A DNA stretch of 64,000 bases from Salticus scenicus (GCA_963930645.1 OZ005656.1:189693079-189757078), one strand, 5' to 3'. Counted from the stretch's first letter, positions 47,840 to 59,525 are shown. Notes: a model not told the origin generated them from the sequence alone. Numbers and translations: made by a program.

Positions 47840-48192
47840 TAATTTTAAATATATATATATTGCCCTGAATGGAAAGGTCGATGCTGAAACAATAAATAAT
47901 TAGAGGGAAAATCGCATGTGGTGTGTGTATCATTACTTTTCTTTCTCCTTTTTTTTTTTTTTCAAACTGTTATAATGCTATTTGGATAAAGATGAATGAT
48001 CCTATACTTATTTCATATATCTATTTAAAAAAATGAAGTCTGTGCACGTGGAGCCCCCCGCCCTTCCCAAGGACGTACTAGTCATACCTTATGTGATAGA
48101 TTATTTAAACCCATAAACTTTTGAAATCAAAGTTTTCAGCGAATATGCTTTCCTATCGAGATATTTTGGTGTACCCAGACTTATGTAACACC

Positions 48193-48229
<37 letters not shown>

Positions 48230-48901
48230 GAGTTATATGAGGAAGCTGAGGGGCAGGCTGAAAAGAGAAGTGTAGAATTTTTATAGAAAACTTCTACAAA
48301 TTACCACGTAATTTTATATAGATGTCACTCACACTTTAAAGCAAGATAGTGAGGACTGCCAACAGCTTGAGGGGGGTGGAAAGTTATTGAAAAAAATAAA
48401 TAATTAAATAATTAAACTGCTGATTTTTATTAAAATAAATTTTAATGAAATTAGTTTTTTTAATTCATTACTGTATAATACAGCAAATGATCAAATTATT
48501 AGGTTTTTTTTTTTTCTTTTTGTTTTTGTTTGGGATATTTTTCCGATTTTGTAAAAAAAATACCGTACGAAATAGCCTTAAAAATTCAGACATTCGTAGA
48601 ACATTTATAAACTCACATTTTCTACAATCCATTTAGTCACGAGTACAGTTGGGGGACCAACTACAAATTGAAGAAATGCACTAGTATTCTAAGAACTTTC
48701 TTCGAATTTTCAATACAAAAGTTTATGTGTATAAAATGAAAACTAACATAAAAAATAAAAGTATTTTTGAATACCTTCATGACATCATAAAAGAATATTT
48801 TTTCTCAAATTTACATTAAATATAACTTTCGAATGATACAACTTTCAATCCTCTACTCCAATAATTAATATGTAAAAATGTAAGACAAATTTAATTTTTG
48901 C

Positions 48902-48944
<43 letters not shown>
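47840..48944. other. Intron of the Mutator-YqaJ gene, first part
   Basis: Non-coding and AT-rich, with (TA)n at 48197-48225 and 48902-48942. The phrase AACACCCTGTATATATA near 48188 resembles the end of a dispersed arthropod repeat. No exon is recognised. Confidence 0.45.
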
Positions 48945-49140
48945 CAGGTAGGTGGGAAGTGTCGGGTTTGATTCCAGGTCACGTTTTCATTGACCCAGTT
49001 CGGAGTTTTTCGTGGTTTTCTCCGAAGTTCGTATAAATTTGGACTAGGACACTTTATAATGACCTTCCACAAAGGGCATTCTATTATTGGCCAACGAACC
49101 TGGAGTAATTAATCAGCCATAAAACAATACAACAACAAAT
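48945..49140 (+). mobile_element. tRNA-derived SINE, copy 2
   Basis: It shares GGTGGGAAGTGTCGGG, TTTGATTCCAGGTC (box-B-like), CGTGGTTTTCTCCGAA and GGGCATTCTATTATTGGCC with the SINE at 34310-34660, read on the opposite strand there. The box A side is replaced by a (TA)n tract, so it is 5'-truncated. The A-rich 3' end is near 49120-49140. Confidence 0.65.
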
Positions 49141-49559
49141 ATATTATTACAGTAAAATTAAAAATAACAGAAGATTAAATGCCACCGAAATCCACGTTAA
49201 CCCCCCAAAAATAATAATAATAATTTATAACTAAATTAAAAGTAACCCGTAAAGACTAGTACAGATATGAAAACAATAAGCAATTAATAGTTTTAATAAA
49301 ATATGAACAATCATAATGAGTTTCTAGTAAAATAAGTAACAGATTTTATTTTATAATTTATCTTATCGTGAATATAATTCTGATTTTATCAAATGAATAT
49401 AATTCTGATTTTATCAAATGAATATAATTCTGATTTTATCTAATTTTATCAAGAATATCCTTTTTCATACATAGGGCATTTGTCCGGGCTAAGTGGGGCA
49501 AACGTCCTGTGTAAGTGGTTTTTCTGCCCGGTGGGGTTTTTGTCCGATGGGGCTTTTGT

Positions 49560-49700
49560 TTGTATCCCATAACAGACACACACACAAACAGCTAGAAATA
49601 CAATTTTTTGTATTCAGGGGGCCTCAAAATATGCAAATATAACAGAAACTCAATTTCGAAATTTCGACCCTAACCAATACTTTTGAGAAAGAGAAAGTAA
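49560..49700 (+). repeat. Right end of a related hairpin-type repeat
   Basis: The order ACACACACAAACAGCTAG, CCTCAAAATATGCAAATATA, AACTCAATTTCGAAATTTCG, CCAATACTTTTGAGAAAGAG, AAAGTAAA mirrors the right-end plan of the TTCTTC family (CACACAGACAG, CTCAAAACGTGTAAAT, GAAAATTTTTACG, CAATACTTTCTTC, GAAAGTAAA). Confidence 0.5.
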
Positions 49701-49789
49701 AAAAAATTTCTCCTTCTGTTACACCTACTCCTTTCTCAGTTTTTATTATCCTACCCGCCTAATTAACCTACATATACCAATTTTGAACG

Positions 49790-51165
49790 GTCTAACTCAA
49801 TCAGCTGAGATGCAAAAGAAAACCTAATCAGGACACCTCAAAACGTGTAAATCTGGTGAAATTTTTCGATAATATAAAATAACTTTAAAATGTCTTTCGA
49901 ATGATATATTAAAAATAATTTAATCATAATTAGAAATTGAAATTTTGAAATTTTAAAATATTCCAGCGCCATCTGGCGGTAGAAATTTCTGTAATCTACT
50001 GTTCGATTAAAAATCAATAAAGCTTTCTAATGATGTATTACTTATGAAAATATTTAAATTAGCAGCTGAGATACAAAAGAAAACTGATTTAGGACACCTC
50101 AAAACGTGTAAATCTGGTGAAAACCTTCGATAATATAAAAGAACTTTCAAATATCTTTCGAATGATGTATTAAAAATAATTTAATCATAATTAGAAATTG
50201 AAATATTGAAATTTTAAAATATTACAGCGCCATCTGGCGGTAGAAATTTCCGTAATCTACTGTTCGATTCCAAATCAACAAAGCTTTCTGATGATGTATT
50301 ACTTATGAAATTATTTAAATTGGTAGCTGAGATACAAAAGAAAACCTAATCAGGACACCTCAAAACGTGTAAATCTGGTGAAAACTTTCGATAATATAAA
50401 AGAACTTTAAAATATCTTTCGAATGATGTATTAAAAATAATTTAATCATAATTAGAAAATGAAATTTTGAAATTTTAATTTATTACAGCGCCATCTGGCG
50501 GTAGAAATTTCTGTAATCTACTGTTCGATTCCAAAGCAACAAAGCTTTCTAATGATGTATTACTTATGAAATTTTTTTAATTAGCAGCTGAGATACAAAA
50601 GAAAACTGATTCAGGAGACCTCAAAACGTGTAAATCTGGTGAAAACTTTCGATAATGTAAAAGAACTTTAAAATATCTTTTGAATGATATATTAAAAATA
50701 ATTTAATCCTAATTAGAAATTGAAATATTGATATTTTAAAATATTTCAGCGCCATCTGGCGGTAGAAATTTCTATAATCTACTGATCGATTCCAAATCAA
50801 CAAAGCTTTCTAATGATGTATTACTTATGAAAATATTTTAATTAGTAGCTGAGATACAAAAGAAAACTGATTCAGGACACCTCAAAACATGTAAATCTGG
50901 TGAAACTTTCGATAATATAAAAGAACTTTAAAATATCTTTCGAATGATGTATTAAAAATAATTTAATCATGATTAGTAATTGAAATATTGAAATTTTAAA
51001 ATATTACAGCGCCATCTGGCGGTAGAAATTTCTGTAATCTACTGTTCGATTCCAAATCAACAAAGCTTTCTAATGATGTATTACTTATGAAATTATTTTA
51101 ATTAGTAGCTGAGATACAAAATAAAACTGATTCAGGAGACCTCAAAACGTGTAAATCGGGTGAAA
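49790..51165. repeat. 261-bp satellite, about five units
   Basis: Five units carry GCGCCATCTGGCGGTAGAAA at 49966, 50227, 50488, 50749 and 51009, giving a period of 261/260. Each also has CTGAGATACAAAAGAAAAC, GGACACCTCAAAACGTGTAA and AATATCTTTCGAATGATGTA. Units differ by only a few substitutions. The array lies in the intron of the minus-strand Mutator-YqaJ gene. CTCAAAACGTGTAAATC links it to the dispersed hairpin repeats. Confidence 0.92.
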
Positions 51166-51397
51166 TCTCGAATTTCAGTTCTTGCTAAACTTTATGAAAG
51201 TGGGGAGGGACAATGTAATGTAGGAACTTCGTTCTTGTTTTTCTTCTTTTGTTTATTTTTCCGAGAACTGGAAGAGGGGAAAAAGTTCGATGAGAAAAGG
51301 CGACGTATTCTATCTTCAGAAAATCATTTGAGCGATATTCCAAGTTTTTATTTCATTTATTTTTCATGTTTGAAAGCTAATTTTAGATACTCAGAAC

Positions 51398-51430
<33 letters not shown>

Positions 51431-51882
51431 AAGTGATCTCGCATTGGATCTAAAACGGTTACCATACCGGTATACAGGATAATTAAAATGATTGTTGTAA
51501 ATTATGTAATCGTATCCCGCTCAAAAATATCTTATAAATAATTGTGTGACACCGCTACTTTATTTTATAACTAGAATATTACTAGATGGGTTTGAAAAAT
51601 ATTTCATAAAATATTATTCTAAAATAAAAAATTATAAATTATGCAATTTGATTTACTTATTAATTATTATTATTTATTTATTTATTTTGGGGGGAGGAGA
51701 GAACGGCAGTTTGTGTCTAGTGTTTGTTTATTCAACAAACAAAAATTTCTTTTCCGGGTCCGGGCTGATGAAAATTTCTGTCTTGAGTTTGACTCGGGTT
51801 TCAGGATGACTTAAATTTTATTATAATATGAATATTTTTTTTAGAAATATGTACCGTGTAAGATAATTGGTTTTGATATTTG

Positions 51883-51933
<51 letters not shown>

Positions 51934-52060
51934 CACACACTTACTTAATCCTTATTTGTTAATTTTATAAAGGTCGGTTTTGTATTTTATATTTCCTGCA
52001 ATTACACAGAATTACACAGTTTGTCATGGAAGATGGTTTTGGTTTTTTCTAATCTTTAAA

Positions 52061-52106
<46 letters not shown>

Positions 52107-54113
52107 TACACATAAATGCAAAAATTCATTTTGGCTCTTCAGGATTGCGGTGGCTTTTTATCATCTGTCTTTTTACATCATACAGCTTTGTTACCATACA
52201 TATGAACAATAATCCGAAAATCTCGTCAATTCAATGATTTCAAATTTTCGACTTCCTAACTTTTTTTTTTTTTTTTTTTTAATACATTTAGCAAAAAAAA
52301 AAAAAAAAAAAAAAAGGTTTTTTATTACTATTCCTAGTGTATATACACCAATAAAAAACAGATTACTACGCATTTGTTGTATCAAACAATAGAAAATTGG
52401 AAACTCTGTCTTTTATCAATTTCAAATTTCTTAGAAAAAAATTATAGTTTTTTTTTATATATTTATTCTTTTCGAAGGAAATTTGTCATATTTGTTATTT
52501 TGAATTATGATGTACAATTCTATTAATATATATATCAGATATAGAAAGTTAATTACAATTTTGTTCTTATCATTGATTGATTTTGTTTTTACAACTAGTA
52601 GGCAAATGTTGACCTCTGAGTTTCATCATATATTTGCTCCCCCCCCCCCTTTTTTTTTCTATTACAGAGCGATGGCGAACTATATTCATGGTGAGTAAAA
52701 GGAAATCGTTCGATCGCTAATCAGGCTTAGTTGCAGATTGAATTGTCCTACTCATCCCTTTGTATCAATACATTTACTAAATCCTAATTTGTTAATTTTA
52801 TAAAGGTCGATTTTGTATTTTATATTTCCTGCAATTACATAGTTTGTCATGAAAGATTATGTAAAATATTGGTTTATATTTTTGTCATATTATGAAATTC
52901 TTACATTTCAAAAGGATTTTTTAAAAATTTCATATTTATAGTAATAATGCCAATTTTAATATCATAAACGATATTTTAAAACTGATACGACATCTTTACG
53001 ATGAAAATAATCCTCAGAATTGATATTTACATGAAATTTTGCCATATCCTCTCACGCCCCCCCCCCCCCACCCCCATCAAAAAAAAAAAAAAAAAAAAAT
53101 CGCAAATTCTGAATAACTAAAGAAATTTTCAAAGTAGATTTCACAGCTAATCACTTTCATACAAGTATTATATGTCATATTCTGAAACCATTCTCATAAT
53201 GAATGTCTATGCAAAATTTTGCCTTATTCTACACATTAATGTAAATTTCGAATAACTTATAAAGTTTTCATGTTAGAATGTCGAAAATCAATAGGATTGT
53301 TGCCAGTATCATAAGGGATATTTTAAGACTAGCCCGGCTTCTTTATGAATATTTGTTCGTGAGATAAAGACTACACAAATTAACATGGAAACAAACACGC
53401 TGACTAAATTAATAACCTGCAGAGAGCAGAGAAATGCCATGAAAATTTTGTTATCTAATATCTCCGCACAAAATGTTTTTCTTAAAAAATAATTAACTAA
53501 ATAATAATAATAAAATTGAAATTTTTGTACGAATTCCCAAGTTTTCTATTACAATCTGATGAGGAATTAAAAATTTTTTAAAGTACTGTACTTTTACAAT
53601 GAAAGGGAGATGTGTAAAAAAAAAAAAAAAAAAAAAAGAACAGAAAGAAAAGAAAAGAAGAAGAAAAACCTATCAAAAGGTGGGCTTTTACATTTTTTGT
53701 CAAATTTTAAAAACTACAGTCGAAAGTTCTGTTTCCATCAAATCCAAATTAAAATAAATTGACCATGCATACTTAATAAATTATATAAAGACATAAGTAC
53801 CAACAGCTTTTATGATGTACGTTATAACGAAAGACGTTATGCTGAATTAATAACATGAATATGAAATAAATATATATTAGCTTAATTAAATTCAAATGGA
53901 ATGATATAGCAAAGTAATTGTTACATATGTGCGTGTGTGAGCGAGAAAAAAAGGCACTAATATTTTTTTAAGAAACTGTAGTAAAACACATTTCTCAGGC
54001 CTTATTATCCGTGATAAGTGTTCGACATACTGCTTAAAACATTATTTACAATACTGCAGACATGGGTAACATGAATCATAAAATTACCACATAAAGAATA
54101 AAAATATTCTTAC
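51166..54113. other. Intron of the Mutator-YqaJ gene, last part
   Basis: It contains (TA)n/(CA)n at 51884-51940 and 52063-52108 and several homopolymers. A direct repeat of about 80 bp at 51960-52030 and 52785-52860 shares TTGTTAATTTTATAAAGGTC and ATATTTCCTGCAATTACA. No exon was recognised. Confidence 0.5.
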
Positions 54114-54226
54114 CTAGCATTCTTTTCATTCTGGTCTCCATATCTTCGTAAAGCTATTACTTTAGCCAACTTGCTTCTCTTTGTCCTTTTACGAATGCGA
54201 TATTTGTTCATTTTAGGATGTCCCAT
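54114..54226 (-). CDS. Mutator-YqaJ gene exon 1
   Basis: It starts at ATG (54226) and encodes 37 residues, MGHPKMNKYRIRKRTKRSKL then AKVIALRRYGDQNEKNA, ending AG|GTAAGA. The donor is strong, and phase 2 fits the acceptor at 47778 to make Arg-Tyr-Thr-Pro. The very basic peptide suggests nuclear targeting or DNA binding, which suits a transposase N-terminus. The intron is 6,336 nt and holds the 261-bp satellite, a SINE and several microsatellites. No other coding exon is needed between the two. An exon 1 homologue in related elements would confirm the join. Confidence 0.72.
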
Positions 54227-55596
54227 ATTTAAAAAATAGTAATAATTAAAGTTGCTGTAATAGTCTGGAAAAACAACGTAACGTAATAAGCTCAGTCGAT
54301 ATTTTCTACTGAAATTATAAAACTCAAAACATAAGCGCTCTTTTTACCGGAAATGAAGCAGACAACTTAGGGTTACTGTAACATTAAAAATATCTGTCAT
54401 TCTGCTGCAGTATACCATGAAAAAAATCTGTTTAGAAAATAATAAAAGCATTTTCTGAAGGATATTTCGGTATCATATTGCTCTACACATATCCCTTATA
54501 CAGCTATTTATAAGAAAATGACATAAAATTATGAGAAACATTTAAAAAATGACAAAAATAAAAGCTTTTCAATAAATAGGAGAAACGATTCGTAATAGCA
54601 ACGCCATCTATTAATAGCTAAAAGAAACAACATGAAATTTTTCGAAAAAATGCAATTTTTGAAAAATTAAAATTTAAAAAAGATTGAGAACACATCTCGT
54701 TTTAAAAATTATATCGTCTGAGAGATAAAAGTTATATCTAACGCCGAAAAAAAAATTTCAAACAAATTAATTGCATTAACAATGCACGGGATTGATTTTA
54801 GAATTTTAGCATTAGTAATCTAGAAAAGCCGTAACTGACGGTCCCCCTTAAGGGAGCGCTTGAATGTAGGTGCTTATCTGACCTCTGATAGTTCTTATAC
54901 AAGAAGTTAATTGTTACAATTTTTAATAAAATTAAATATTTTATAAGTTTAATTCTTTCTATTACATTACCATTTGATTTCGAGAAAAACAATGCATTAA
55001 AAATAATAAGCGTTACTCTTCAAAAGGAGGTATGGCGCCTTTACATAAACTAATATTTTTGAAAACGCAACTATTATGTGTATTTTTTTTTTTTTTTTTT
55101 TAAGAAAGAAAGAAAGAAAAAAGAAAGTTTCGCTCAGGAAAAGATATAACCAAATTAAGAAAGTGTTTCTTGTTCAAAACTAACGTAAAAAAACAACAAC
55201 AACAACAAAGAAGCAGTATTAAAATTTTATTATATAAAAACTATTTAATGGCATGACTTAATGTGAAAGAATGAAAAGTAAATAGAATAGCGATCTTTAC
55301 TAAGGAATGCAGATGAAAAGAAAAACACACAAATTAGATAAAATTTAATAAAATAAAGCAGAAAAATTAACGGAACATTCCAAAATAAATAAATAAATAA
55401 ACAAATAAAGTAATTAATTTAAGAAATTCAGATTCGAAAATTAAGAAAAGAAAAGAAGCAAAAAAAGAAAAGGAAAAAAAAAAAAAATCTATGCACACCT
55501 GCAAGATCAAAGCTACGCATCTGCCAATTTTTTATAGATCTGCGATCAGTGACCATCATAGCGCATACAGGCACACATAAAAAAAGACATTAGGGG

Positions 55597-55627
<31 letters not shown>

Positions 55628-55820
55628 TTTTCTGGCACATAAAACGATTTTTGGAAATTTATCAAAATTTTATTTTGCAATTTAATCATCATTTTCAAAT
55701 CAACTTTTTTTTTTTTAAGTTTTTTTATTACATCATTGTAAAATGAAGTATAAGTTTTAATTTATCAATCAGTTGGAGTAATTTATCAATCAGTTGGAGA
55801 AACCAACTCTCTATGCGAAC
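54227..55820. other. Upstream flank of the Mutator-YqaJ gene
   Basis: The promoter is presumably in the first few hundred bases (transcription leftward), but no clear TATA or initiator can be assigned. No terminal inverted repeat matching the far side of the gene was found. Position 54600 has another CGCCATCTATT motif. The remainder is A-rich. Confidence 0.4.
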
Positions 55821-55828
55821 ATCTCCAC

Positions 55829-56964
55829 TAGAGATGTAAAAAACCCGGGAATATTGCTTCTTGGGAATAAACATGGCAATTTTCGGGTTTAAACCGGGAA
55901 TTTTGGGAACTTTGGAAACTTTGATGGGAAGAAACTAATATTCAATGTTTAGATTTGATTTGACTTCTTTTAAGAGTAGCAGACATTTATATTCTATAAT
56001 ATTTGCTTAAATAAAAGGGATATCAACAATTATGTGATTATTTTACAGAAAATTCTAAAAAAAAAATAAATAAATAAACATTTACGTTATTGACAATAAT
56101 AATTGATGAAGTTTTGTCTGCCTATTTAAATAACTTAAGAAATTTTTTTTTTTTTTTTTTTTTTTAGGAATACCATAATAAAATATGTTATAAAAAATAA
56201 TACAAAGAAATTAAATTATGATAAGAATATTTTAAAATTATTAAATTTTATTATAATTCATCGAACAAAATTTCACATTAGTTGATGAAATTTTGTTATA
56301 ATCAGTCAAAGAGTTTAATAAGTTTTTCGGTTATTAAGAATTCAAGCAATAATTTTTTAATGCATTAAATCAATACATAAAATATTCAATAGCTAATAAT
56401 TAATAATTTGGCTGTTATTTCTTTCTTCATTTATTTTTTGCATATTAATATTGTTGAAATTTTAATTGAAATAATATTTTCCAGTGTAATATTATTGATT
56501 GTTTTAGTAAATGCTGAATATTTTTTAAGCATTTTTGTTTTATCTTTGAAATAAAATGTTAAAGATATACAACTGAAACTTGCGATTGCGATAAAAGAAA
56601 AAAAAGAAGTGTTATATTGAACTCAGTGTGTATACACTATACAGTCAGAACTAAGATATAAATATACAGAAATAACAGAGAATAAGTCTGTTAATTAATG
56701 AAATTTGAAACTTGTTCTTTTTAAATTTCTAGACGTTAGAAGCCCTATTTAAAAATTGAAAGATCATAAAAAACATCTGAATGTGAGGTAACATTTTGAA
56801 ATGCCTTAGAACATCTCTAATCTCAGAAAAAAACAGAAGATAAATTCGCAACTTTTGAAAACTTTCAAAATTCTCTTGTTTTGGAAACTTTCAAAATTAC
56901 CTTCCCAAAAAACCGGGTTTATTCCCTGGTTTAAACCCGGGTTTTTTCCCCGCTCACATCTCTA
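55829..56964. mobile_element. hAT-type element with 8-bp target duplication
   Basis: Length 1,136 bp. The left end TAGAGATGTAAAAAACCCGG pairs with the reversed right end TAGAGATGTGAGCGGGGAAA. ATCTCCAC is duplicated directly outside (55821-55828 and 56965-56972). The subterminal words CCCGGG, GGTTTAAACC and GGAAACTTT recur at both ends. The 8-bp duplication and TAGAG ends are diagnostic of hAT. The interior is AT-rich with no transposase, a non-autonomous derivative. Confidence 0.92.
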
Positions 56965-57456
56965 ATCTCCACCGAAGGTAACAAAATCCCTAATAACGCT
57001 GTAAAAATACCTAAAACTCCAGAATATGCTCTCCAAGGATTGCATGCCTTGAATCGTTTACACAGCGAAACTCCCCTTGTAGTTAGTAAGAGAGAAAAAT
57101 TAGAGGGACATTGAATATTCCCTCAAATAGCAAAAAATCCCTATATCAGAGCATGCTTTACAAAGGCAGCATGACCTAAGCAATAACCGGTCAGCAGGAG
57201 AAGAGGGTGACGGTATCTCTGAGATGATATTGGTCAGCAGATGACGCCTAAACAAAGCCGGAGGGTACTGACGACAATAGTAAGAAAGAAAAAAAAGCAC
57301 TCGGATTTATCCAGGAATAATTTAACAAAAGAAATTTCCTTTCACTATAATTTTTCAAAACTGAATGACGGATAATGTATAAATGGAAGCGAGTATTTAA
57401 CAAAATTACTTGAAATAATTTATTTTTAAATAAATTCTGTTCAAAGTTTAGATTGT

Positions 57457-57504
57457 TTTTAGTGGGTATGCGGCGCATACCTAGCATACCCAGAGAATAC
57501 GCCA

Positions 57505-57508
<4 letters not shown>
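57457..57508 (-). mobile_element. hAT-type end fragment ending GCCACTG
   Basis: ATACGCCACTG next to a (TA)n tract is, reversed, CAGTGGCGTAT, like the word at 34264. Only one end of an element is present, with a small GCGGCGCATACC hairpin. Confidence 0.35.
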
Positions 57509-57539
<31 letters not shown>

Positions 57540-57732
57540 ATTGATCAACTATCTTAGTACAAAATTGTGGCTGCTTGAAAAGAACAAAGAAGTCAACTTA
57601 TTCTTGCAACTAAGCCTTAAGGACTTTTATTATTATTATTATTATTATTATTTCCTATTTTCCTTATTCTCTTAATTATGCTTAAAACTTGATAAAAATT
57701 TACTAAGTATATTTAAATGTCTTTTCTTTCAG

Positions 57733-57807
57733 TTTTTATTTGACTCTTCTTCAAGTTCTAACAATGAAATTCTTATTCGCTTTTTAAAAGAAGCTTATGA
57801 ATCTGAG
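57733..57807 (+). CDS. Host gene exon H
   Basis: The acceptor is TTTTCTTTCAG and the donor is GAG|GTAATA. It has 25 codons in phase 0 at both sides, reading FLFDSSSSSNNEILIRFLKE then AYESE. It joins exon G in frame. Because the intron before it is very long, one or more exons could still be missing between G and H. No further exon could be supported to the right, so the gene probably continues past the window. Confidence 0.65.
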
Positions 57808-58092
57808 GTAATAAAAAATTCTTTTTCTTTTAAATTATCTGTAAAAAGACTTATTTTTTAATTAATTAATTTTTTTTTTCTGTTTATTAAATGTTATGTG
57901 TTAGTTAATTTAATTTTAGAATGTTTATCATTGTTATATATTGTATCTTTTTTTTTTTTTTTTTTTTTTTAATAATAATAAAAATGTATCAAATATTAAA
58001 ACAATTTAGATTAAGCTTTATGGTTTGTTTCTTTTTTATTTCTGTATATTCAGACATTGAATTTGATTATATTGTATAATAGTTGCATTATT

Positions 58093-58127
<35 letters not shown>

Positions 58128-58162
58128 TTTTTAATTTTTTAATTGAAATATAGTACTTTAAT

Positions 58163-58366
58163 CAGTGTTGGGCATAATTGATTAAAAAGTAATTGAACTA
58201 CAATTAAATTACAATTATAATTATTTTACTGTTAATCAATTAATAAGTAATTGATTACAAATAAATTGAATTACTTATTCAGTTGACAGTAAAATAATTA
58301 TAATTGTAATTTAATTGTATTTCAATTGTAATTCAGTTACTTTTTAATCAATTATGCCCAACTCTG
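58163..58366. mobile_element. Fold-back MITE, CAGTGTTGGGCATAATTGAT
   Basis: It starts CAGTGTTGGGCATAATTGAT and ends with the near reverse complement (ATCAATTATGCCCAACTCTG). The inverted arms span about 75 bp each, so most of the 204-bp element can fold into one hairpin. TTTAAT borders both ends, a probable decayed target duplication. It is hAT-like by its ends and non-coding. Confidence 0.85.
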
Positions 58367-58715
58367 TTTAATACATTTTTTTTTTTTTTTTTTTTTTTAA
58401 TTTAAGCTTTATATATATATGAAATGATAGAAAGAATTAACATTTTAAATTCTTTAGGCATTTAATGTTATACATATCTATGATAAAAATCATCTTCATT
58501 CACCAGGAAAAATAATTTATCTGTTACAAAAGTACAATATATTTTTCTATTTTGGTAATAAAAAATTATTTCAATGAAAATAAAAAACATTCTATGCCAG
58601 CACATGAAATTTTTAGTTAAGTGAAACAATTAACATAAATGAAATTAATTCAGAAAAATAAAACATCAATAAAACAGTGTCAAAAGTAACTGCTACAAAA
58701 TTATAAGACCATAAA

Positions 58716-58746
<31 letters not shown>

Positions 58747-58750
<4 letters not shown>

Positions 58751-59231
58751 TGTAGTAAGATGTTGCCCCACCATTTTCCTGAATAACTTTAAACACATAA
58801 TTTGGCATAAAGTTCTTTAATTTTTCAAGGAAAGATTCAGAAATATTGTCCCATTTCTCTATAAAGACCATTTCTAACTCATATGTTGGAATGATATTTT
58901 TTGTTATTTTCGTATACTTGGCGAGACAATCAACCCCACAGGTTTTCTATAGTCGTTAGGTCAGGGCTTTGACTTGGATCAAGATATAGTATCAGTCTTT
59001 TCTCTTTTAAGACACTCTTTTGTTGATTTAGATGTATGACTGGTACTATTATCTTGTTAAATTCAATTTTACACTTCCTAAAACTGGTCAAAAAGGTATC
59101 AAACTTCAAAATAGCATCTGTTGGTAACTCCATTTTCTCCTCAACTCTTTCGAGATAACATTTTTTCACTTATGGTATAGTGCCGCCACACCATAACGGA
59201 ACTGCCTCCTGTCTGCCTACTGTAGAACTTG
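58747..59231 (-). pseudogene. Tc1-like transposase C-terminal remnant, minus copy
   Basis: Minus-strand translation gives GSSVMVW near 59217-59198, then DPSQSPDLTTIENLWG (the Tc1 PSxSPDLNPIExLW motif) ending at 58930. After a frame change the usual tail follows: YELEMVFIEKWDNISESFLE and NGGATSYYT. Frameshifts break it. Tc1 transposases cut and paste DNA at TA sites; only the second half is present here. Confidence 0.8.
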
Positions 59232-59386
59232 CAAGAATTTTGCCTTAAGTTATGCCAATAGTAGTTATTGTTGTCTGGATCATCTAACTTATTATTTTTT
59301 TTCCTTGTCTTAAAATAGTATTTTTCTCTGTGAAGAGTTCCAGGATATGACTTAAGGCAAAATCCGCGTGAGATCTACCATAGACA

Positions 59387-59525
59387 GATGGAAGGTAGTT
59401 CTGTTGTGGTGTGGGGCACTAATGCAGGAAAATGCAATCTCTAAAGAGTTGTGAGGAAAATGAACTTGGACAGTTACCAACAGATGCTATTTTGAAGTGT
59501 GAAGGAGAATTACAATACCCAGGTC
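59387..59525 (+). pseudogene. Tc1-like transposase fragment, plus copy
   Basis: It reads GSSVVVWGTNAGKCNL, stop, then MNLDSYQQMLF, corresponding to the GGSVMVWGxxSxxG and MNxxxYxxIL region of Tc1 proteins. Upstream, ACTTAAGGCAAAAT at about 59349 is the inverse of 59229-59260, so this fragment and the minus copy face each other head to head. Confidence 0.7.

Noticed and set aside
49790..51165. CRISPR-like regularly spaced repeat
   Set aside because: The whole 261-bp unit is repeated with no unique spacers, and the sequence is eukaryotic; it is a satellite.
44500..54500. Terminal inverted repeats of a Mutator element around the transposase gene
   Set aside because: No matching inverted pair or 8-11 bp duplication was visible by eye; element limits are left open.
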